Program-made: the position numbers and the translations under genes
Notes under the pieces: generated by a model
The model's database searches: none
Seen by the model: the letters and a program-made list of their open reading frames with translations, nothing else
What the model was told of the DNA's origin: nothing
Shown here: piece after piece, positions 6,328 through 10,853 of the stretch
Layout: each line of letters begins with the position of its first letter
Position numbering within the stretch: position 1 is the first letter of the stretch
Source: Armatimonadota bacterium
GTDB taxonomy: Bacteria > Armatimonadota > Armatimonadia > Armatimonadales > Armatimonadaceae
NCBI GenBank assembly: GCA_014381035.1
Contig: JACMIS010000668.1
Location: 1 to 10,853, forward strand
Reading direction: 5' to 3'
Length of the DNA stretch: 10,853 nt

Positions 6328-9078
6328 TTATGGCTGGTCCCGTCGCGCGAGCAACAGGCAAACATCGTCGTGTAATTTGCCGCCCGCGAACGCCTTCGCA
6401 CGCGCCGTGATGCTCCTCGCCGACTCGCTCAGTGCGACCGGATCGCGCAATGCCGCCTGGGCAGCTTGGGTGAAACCGTTGTCGGCGAAGAAGCGGCGGC
6501 GGGCGATAGGGTTTCGCGCCTCGGTGATACCGTCCGTGGTCATCACCAAAAGATCACCGGCTTCTATCGTGAATCTAACGGCGTCATAGCCCGCCTCCGC
6601 GCTCGCACCGACCAGTGTCCCCCGCGCGTAAATCTCCTCCGCCACGCCCGTCGCCTCGCGAACGAGGAGCGGCGGTTCGGCGCCCGCGCACGCGCACGCC
6701 GCATCGCCCGTTCGGGGATCCAGGACGGTGACGGCGACCGCGATGCAGGATAGTTCGTCCGCGCCGAACTGTTGCCCGTCTATCAGGAATCGGTTGAGTC
6801 GTGCGAGTGCCAGCGCAGGGTCGGGGCTTTCGCGCAGATAGGCGCGGAGCACATACTTGACTTCGGCGGTGTGTGTCGCCGCCTCAAGTCCCTTGCCCGT
6901 CGCGTCGCCCACGACGAGGGCGACCTTACCCCCCGCAAGGGCGAACGTGTCGTGGAAGTCCCCGCCGACGAAAGCCTCGTCCCATGCCGCTTCATAGTCC
7001 GTAGCGAGTTCGATGCCGGAAAAACTGTCGGGGGGCGGGGCGACCAACATGGACCGCTGAAGCGTTTCCGCGATGCGCCCGTTTCTGGTCGCGAACTCCT
7101 GCATGGCGCGGTACAGGCGGGCGTTCTCCACCGCAAGCCATGTGCGCTCGACGACAGCGATCAGGAGTTCCGCCTCCTCGGGCGTCCATTCCCGCGCCTG
7201 CGAGAAGTGGATGGCGAGGATGGCAACCCAGCGACCCGCTTTGTGAAGCGGAACACCCAGAAAGGCGCGGAAGTTGAGGGCGCGGAAGGTTTCGCGATGT
7301 TCGGGACCGAGGCGCGGGTCTTTTTCTATGTCATCGCTCTGGGTGACGTTGCCCACACGCAGATTTTCGATGATCGGCGGACCGAACGCGTCCAGCGGGA
7401 AAGTGCCCGCGATGCTGGCGACGCCCCGCACGTAGTCACGGCGGATGGTGAGCGTATCCGCCTCCTCGTCAACCTCGATGTACAGACAGCGGTGCGCACC
7501 CGTGTACTCGCCGACCGCCTTCGCCGTCTCGTAGAGTACCTCTTCGGGGTCGAGCAAGGCTTGCATCCGCGCCGTGACCTCCGACAGAAACCGTTCGCGC
7601 CCTTCCGCTTCCTTGCGCTCGGTCACGTCGTCATGTGCCCCGACCCACTCGCGCACCGAGCCATCTTCCTCCAGAACGGGTGCGGCTCGCACCGAAAAGT
7701 GGCGGTACTCGCCGTCGTGACGGCGGAGGCGATGCTCTACCTCATACAGCGTCCGCGTTTGTAGTGCCTCCCGCCAGGCACGCAACGTTTCCGCACGTTC
7801 CTCGGGGTGAACGGCGTCTATCCAACCCGCGCCCCGGTACTGTTCGAAAACCTGTCCCGTGTATGCCGCCCACTGCGGTTGCTCTGTCACGAACTCGCCA
7901 GCAGCCCGCACATCCCAGATGATCTGTGCGGTAGCTTCCACGAGCGAGCGGAACCGTTCCTCGCCCCGGCGACGGGCGGTTTCGAGCCGCTTCACCTCCG
8001 TAACGTCCGTCCCGTGAATGAGGATACCCGTGACCGTATTATCCTCGTCGCGTAGCGGCTGGTAGATGAAATCAAGGAAGCATTCGTGGAGCGGACCGTT
8101 CTGTTCCCGCTGGAGCAGGACGCGCACACCGCTCCCGATGAACGGCTCACCCGACTGATAGACGCGGTCCAGCAGGGCGACGAACCCCTGCTCCGCTATT
8201 TCGGGCAGTGCCTCCGCCACGGGTTTGCCGAGGAGTTCACGGTGACCGATGACCTGATAGTAGGATGGGTTTGCCATCTCGAAGACGTGGTCCGTGCCCC
8301 GAAGTGCCGCCATGAACGCAGGAACGTGGGTGAACATGTCGTTCAATCGAGTGCGTTCGCGCCGTTCCGCTTCCTGTAGGGCGCGTTGCTGGCGCGCGAT
8401 CTCGACCGTGAGCCAGGTGCGCTCCGCTACCGTCCGCAACAGCCCTATTTCCTCGGGCTTCCATTGTCTCGGCGTAGCACTCTGGGCACTGATAACGGAA
8501 ACGAGCCGGGCGGAATACACGGCGGGTGCGGTGATGTGGGCACGAACGCCGATGGCATCATAGGCGTCCGCATTCTCGGGAGGGACTCTGACAGGGTCGG
8601 ACAGGACGTCGTCCACGGCGACGGCACGCCCCTGTCCCAGTTCGGTGGCGACAAACGGACCGAACGCCGACCAGGTCCATGTCCCCGCGATGCTTGCCAC
8701 GGTGTCGTCCGCGCAATAGTCGAGGTGGATGGTACAGGTGTCGGCGGACGTATCAATATCCGCGAACGTACAACGCGACAGGCTCAGGAACTGCCCGAGC
8801 GAGCGCACGGCGTCCGCGATCACCGCGTCGGCATCCGTCAGGGTTCTCGCCCGCTCCGCGAGTTCGGCGAGGAACTGCTCGCGCCGTTCGCGCTGGACCC
8901 GCTCGGTGACATCCCGGTAGACGAGGTGCAGTCCCCCCCCGTCCTCCTCGGCGGCGGGGTATGCCGTGACATCTAACCAGTCGTCATACTCGCCCGCGAC
9001 GTGGTAATTTTCCACGAACCGGACGGTGACCCGCTCCGTCATCGCGCGGCGGAACTGCCGCTCGAACTCGGTGCCCAC
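6328..9078 (-). CDS. PAS/GAF sensor SpoIIE (PP2C-type) phosphatase, intact C-terminal 916 codons
   Basis: This open frame is the undamaged part of a larger gene that runs from about 9701 to 6328. Its GTG at 9078 lies inside a PAS domain, after an in-frame TGA, so it is a forced rather than a natural start. Residue numbers here count from that GTG. Order of domains: end of PAS2 (1-60, closing with YRDVTERV), GAF1 (68-232), PAS3 (245-362), PAS4 (372-488, closing with HDDVTERK), GAF2 (497-660) and SpoIIE phosphatase (about 668-914). The two GAFs resemble each other (both contain VASIAGT and AFGP), suggesting internal duplication. Phosphatase motifs: VGGDFHD (704-710), VGDATGKG (723-730), TTDGITEA (847-854) and HDDVCLL (903-909), so metal ligands Asp707, Asp725, Asp849 and Asp904 or Asp905 are kept. 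The usual AGHxPP reads AGAEPP (798-803). No membrane segment is seen. It follows the symporter gene and would act on a STAS-type partner not in the window. Confidence 0.9.
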   Translation of the reverse strand: MGTEFERQFRRAMTERVTVRFVENYHVAGEYDDWLDVTAYPAAEEDGGGLHLVYRDVTERVQRERREQFLAELAERARTLTDADAVIADAVRSLGQFLSLSRCTFADIDTSADTCTIHLDYCADDTVASIAGTWTWSAFGPFVATELGQGRAVAVDDVLSDPVRVPPENADAYDAIGVRAHITAPAVYSARLVSVISAQSATPRQWKPEEIGLLRTVAERTWLTVEIARQQRALQEAERRERTRLNDMFTHVPAFMAALRGTDHVFEMANPSYYQVIGHRELLGKPVAEALPEIAEQGFVALLDRVYQSGEPFIGSGVRVLLQREQNGPLHECFLDFIYQPLRDEDNTVTGILIHGTDVTEVKRLETARRRGEERFRSLVEATAQIIWDVRAAGEFVTEQPQWAAYTGQVFEQYRGAGWIDAVHPEERAETLRAWREALQTRTLYEVEHRLRRHDGEYRHFSVRAAPVLEEDGSVREWVGAHDDVTERKEAEGRERFLSEVTARMQALLDPEEVLYETAKAVGEYTGAHRCLYIEVDEEADTLTIRRDYVRGVASIAGTFPLDAFGPPIIENLRVGNVTQSDDIEKDPRLGPEHRETFRALNFRAFLGVPLHKAGRWVAILAIHFSQAREWTPEEAELLIAVVERTWLAVENARLYRAMQEFATRNGRIAETLQRSMLVAPPPDSFSGIELATDYEAAWDEAFVGGDFHDTFALAGGKVALVVGDATGKGLEAATHTAEVKYVLRAYLRESPDPALALARLNRFLIDGQQFGADELSCIAVAVTVLDPRTGDAACACAGAEPPLLVREATGVAEEIYARGTLVGASAEAGYDAVRFTIEAGDLLVMTTDGITEARNPIARRRFFADNGFTQAAQAALRDPVALSESARSITARAKAFAGGKLHDDVCLLLARRDQP

Positions 9079-9087
9079 GGACGCGGG

Positions 9088-9701
9088 TCACTCGTCCCAG
9101 TGCAACCTGCCCATGAATGCCGCGTCGGGCTTTTTGTTGATCCGCGCCGCCTCCGCATTGACGTAGGTGATAATGAAGTCCCGGTCGAGTGTCACGTAGG
9201 CGTCCGATATGGTATCGAGCATACGGACCGCACGTCTCGATTGGGCTTCCGCCGCGACGCGGCTTTGAATGTCGGTAGCGGTGCCGACCCAGGCGACGAT
9301 CTGCCCGCCCTCCCCGCGCACCGGGAGCGAACGCCCGAGGTGCCAGCGGTATTCCCCGTCCCGGTGGCGGAGCCGGTACTCCACTTCGGATATTGTTCCG
9401 GCGCGGATCGCGCTCACCCACACACACGGGTGGCGTTTTCGACATCATCGGGGTGGATCACCGGCTGCCATCCCCATTCGCGGGTCTGCTCCAGGGTCAG
9501 ACCCGAATAGTCGTACCATTTCTGGTTGTAGTGCTCTACGCCGCCGTCCGCCCGCGCCGTCCAGGCGATCTGAGGCATGGAGTCCGCCATCAGGCGAAAC
9601 CGTCTCTCATCGTTGGCTGCTGGTATCGCCGATGAAACCGGATTTTCCTGGTATGGCAACCGACGGGGAGCAAAATCACCAGCGGACTCGGGGGAGAGCA
9701 T
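9088..9701 (-). pseudogene. Broken 5' part of the PAS/GAF phosphatase gene (PAS1 and start of PAS2)
   Basis: Translation from ATG 9701 gives PAS1 from residue 31: DERRFRLMADSMPQIAW, then YNQKWYDYSGLTLEQ and WQPVIHPDDVENATRV, before the frame runs into TGA at 9414-9416. The same PAS domain continues in another frame from about 9423 (WVSAIRAGTISEVEYR, then HRDGEYRWHLGRS and GTATDIQ) and goes on into PAS2 (DTISDAYVTLDRDFI) to a TGA at 9088-9090. That second frame is the one used by the intact 916-codon part. Removing two bases from the CA run at 9419-9427 joins the frames as ...ATRVWVSAIRAG.... The repaired gene would encode about 1123 residues with one internal TGA. The start at 9701 has no clear ribosome binding site; GTG at 9719, preceded by AGG, is an alternative. 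Whether this is true decay or sequencing error cannot be told from one sequence. Confidence 0.85.
9419..9427. repeat. CA dinucleotide run at the frameshift
   Basis: The + strand reads CCC, then CA repeats (CACACACAC, 9419-9427), then GGG. The frame change in PAS1 of the phosphatase gene falls exactly here. Gain of one CA/GT unit by slippage, in the cell or in sequencing, accounts for the shift. Confidence 0.8.
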
Positions 9702-9747
9702 ATCGCTGTATTCTATCACTTTCTGCCTATTCGACCTAATACAGCCC

Positions 9748-9758
9748 GCACTCAGTGC
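9748..9758. repeat. Short palindrome at the symporter stop codon
   Basis: GCACTCAGTGC is a perfect palindrome around its centre base, with 5-bp arms, and contains the symporter's TGA (9752-9754). It is followed on the - strand by AT-mixed sequence without a T-run, so termination here would be weak. The 50-base gap to the ATG of the phosphatase gene is short enough for co-transcription. Confidence 0.35.
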
Positions 9759-10853
9759 TCGATATAGTTCTTTGAAATACCCATCTCCTCGGGCGCGTGC
9801 AGACGGAGCATCTTCGAGTTCAGATCCGTCGGCAGACTCTTCGCAGTCGCCTTCGACACGACGTACATGACTATCAGCGAAAAGGGGACGCCCCAGATCG
9901 CCGGTTGTTCGAGCAAGGCTTTCGTTAGCGGGGAGACTTCGAGCGGGAGCCATTTCTTCTCGATGCCCATGAACGTGATGATCGCGAAGAGCGACATCGT
10001 CCCGCCGAGGAGCATCCCCGCCGCCGCACCGTAGCGGGTCAGCCCGCGCCACCACGCCCCGAGGAGCAACAGCGGGAAGTAGGACGCTGCCGCGATGGCG
10101 AACGCCCACCCGACCAGAAGCGTGATATCGAACGATTCCACGAGCAATCCGAGTCCCATCGAGATCACACCGAACACCACGGCGGCGACTTTGAACGCGG
10201 TCAAACGCTCCTCGGTCGAAGCGGTCGGCTTGATCATCTTGCCGTAAATATCGTGCGCCAGCGCCCCGCTCATGGAAACCAGAAGCCCGCTGAACGTCGA
10301 CATGAACGCCGCGAACGCGCCCGCCGACGTGATGCCCGCGAGGATCTCGCCGAGCAGTTTGTTTTCCAGAATACGCGGCAGGGCGATCACTACCGAGTCC
10401 GTTTTGTTGTTGGCGTACAGCGCGGGGAGCAGTTCGCGCCCGAGGGCACCCCACATCGGCGTGAACACATAGAACACACCGAGCAAAACCATCACCCAGA
10501 ACGTCGTGCGCTTCGCGGACCGTCCATCGGGGTTGGTGTAGAAGCGCACGAGAATATGCGGCAACCCCGCCGTTCCGCAAACCAGTGCGAAGATCAGCGA
10601 GTAGGTGTAAAGAAGCGGATAGCCATGCTTCCCGGTCAGCGTCCCATAGGGTTCGAGCCACTTCTTGTTCGCGGGCGCGTTCGGGACGTAGGTATCGGCG
10701 AAAAACACACCGCTCGTCGCTTCGGCTAACTCGATTTTCGGTGCTGTCCTAACAGGAGCACCGTTCGCGAGAATCGGCGTACCATCCTTAGTCACGAAAA
10801 ATGGATTTGTATACAGAGTCGAACCAGCTGCTATCTCTTCGTTCGTCAAAGAA
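9752..10853 (-). CDS. Sodium:solute symporter, ActP/VC_2705-like (5' end outside window)
   Basis: The C-terminal 367 or so residues of a sodium:solute symporter. It runs off the right edge: the frame stays open to the last full codon and the TTG at 10849 is most likely an internal Leu. Relatives of about 550-600 aa carry acetate or other short-chain monocarboxylates with Na+. Counting from that Leu, membrane segments lie at about 77-99, 115-136, 168-196, 217-237, 242-266, 273-294 and 317-333. The stretch CGTAGLPHILVRFYT (91-105) and the helix with AGAFAAFMSTFSGLL (176-190) are strongly typical of this family and bear on the ion/substrate path. The long segment before the first of these helices (about 1-75) is hydrophilic and would be an outer or inner loop. 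The C terminus LHAPEEMG (350-357) also fits the family. The substrate is not proven; acetate is the best guess. Confidence 0.92.
   Translation of the reverse strand, partial: SLTNEEIAAGSTLYTNPFFVTKDGTPILANGAPVRTAPKIELAEATSGVFFADTYVPNAPANKKWLEPYGTLTGKHGYPLLYTYSLIFALVCGTAGLPHILVRFYTNPDGRSAKRTTFWVMVLLGVFYVFTPMWGALGRELLPALYANNKTDSVVIALPRILENKLLGEILAGITSAGAFAAFMSTFSGLLVSMSGALAHDIYGKMIKPTASTEERLTAFKVAAVVFGVISMGLGLLVESFDITLLVGWAFAIAAASYFPLLLLGAWWRGLTRYGAAAGMLLGGTMSLFAIITFMGIEKKWLPLEVSPLTKALLEQPAIWGVPFSLIVMYVVSKATAKSLPTDLNSKMLRLHAPEEMGISKNYIEH

Noticed and set aside
6772..7764. Long open frame (330 codons) on the + strand opposite the PAS/GAF phosphatase
   Set aside because: It lies wholly opposite well-supported PAS, GAF and SpoIIE coding sequence and shows no domain pattern; long antisense frames are common in GC-rich genes.
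9088..9090. Use of TGA as a Trp codon (altered genetic code)
   Set aside because: TGA ends the oxidoreductase, first phosphatase, SGNH hydrolase and symporter genes at sensible family lengths, so it acts as a stop in this genome.
9414..10661. Whole - strand frame of 415 codons reaching into the symporter region
   Set aside because: Only its last 95 or so codons (from 9701) show a protein family, PAS1. The part over the symporter is rich in Arg and has no pattern, so it is a shadow of the symporter gene.

Overview
The window is about 10.9 kb of moderately GC-rich bacterial DNA holding seven protein-coding loci. No rRNA, tRNA, CRISPR array or transposase gene was seen. Gene content is Gfo/Idh/MocA oxidoreductase, two sensor-linked SpoIIE/RsbU-type phosphatases, a PHP-like hydrolase, a secreted SGNH hydrolase with a C-terminal beta-rich region, and an ActP-like sodium:solute symporter. 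That mix fits a free-living heterotroph of an Armatimonadota, Planctomycetota or Chloroflexota kind. This placement is an inference from gene style only; no phylogenetic marker is present.

Layout: positions 1-210 hold no gene I can support. Four genes then run on the + strand: Gfo/Idh/MocA oxidoreductase (211-1224), membrane-anchored GAF-like/SpoIIE phosphatase (1355-2836), PHP-superfamily hydrolase (2935-4191) and a small SnoaL/NTF2-fold protein (4356-4706). The + and - groups meet tail to tail with only 5 bases between stop codons. On the - strand, in transcription order, come the 3' part of a sodium:solute symporter that runs off the right edge (9752-10853), a long PAS/GAF/PAS/PAS/GAF/SpoIIE phosphatase gene (6328-9701) that is broken twice near its 5' end, and a secreted SGNH/GDSL-like hydrolase (4712-6175).

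The + strand genes look separately promoted rather than one tight operon. A near-consensus sigma-70 promoter overlaps the stop codon of the first phosphatase and drives the PHP gene. Between that promoter and the PHP start lie two perfect 12-bp palindromes with centres exactly 20 bp apart, a candidate operator pair. The SnoaL gene has its own TATAAT box and a strong ribosome binding site. A 93-bp element with 19-bp perfect inverted ends made of octamer repeats sits on the stop codon of the oxidoreductase gene.

The main biological theme is signalling. Two PP2C/SpoIIE phosphatases with different sensor modules lie within about 3.5 kb of each other, the kind of enzyme that acts on anti-anti-sigma (STAS) proteins, but no STAS protein, anti-sigma kinase or sigma factor is visible. 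The most notable anomaly is the second phosphatase: its PAS1 domain is frameshifted at a CA/GT dinucleotide run and its PAS2 domain holds an in-frame TGA, while the remaining 916 codons are intact. I see no strong evidence for a wholly new multi-gene system here.
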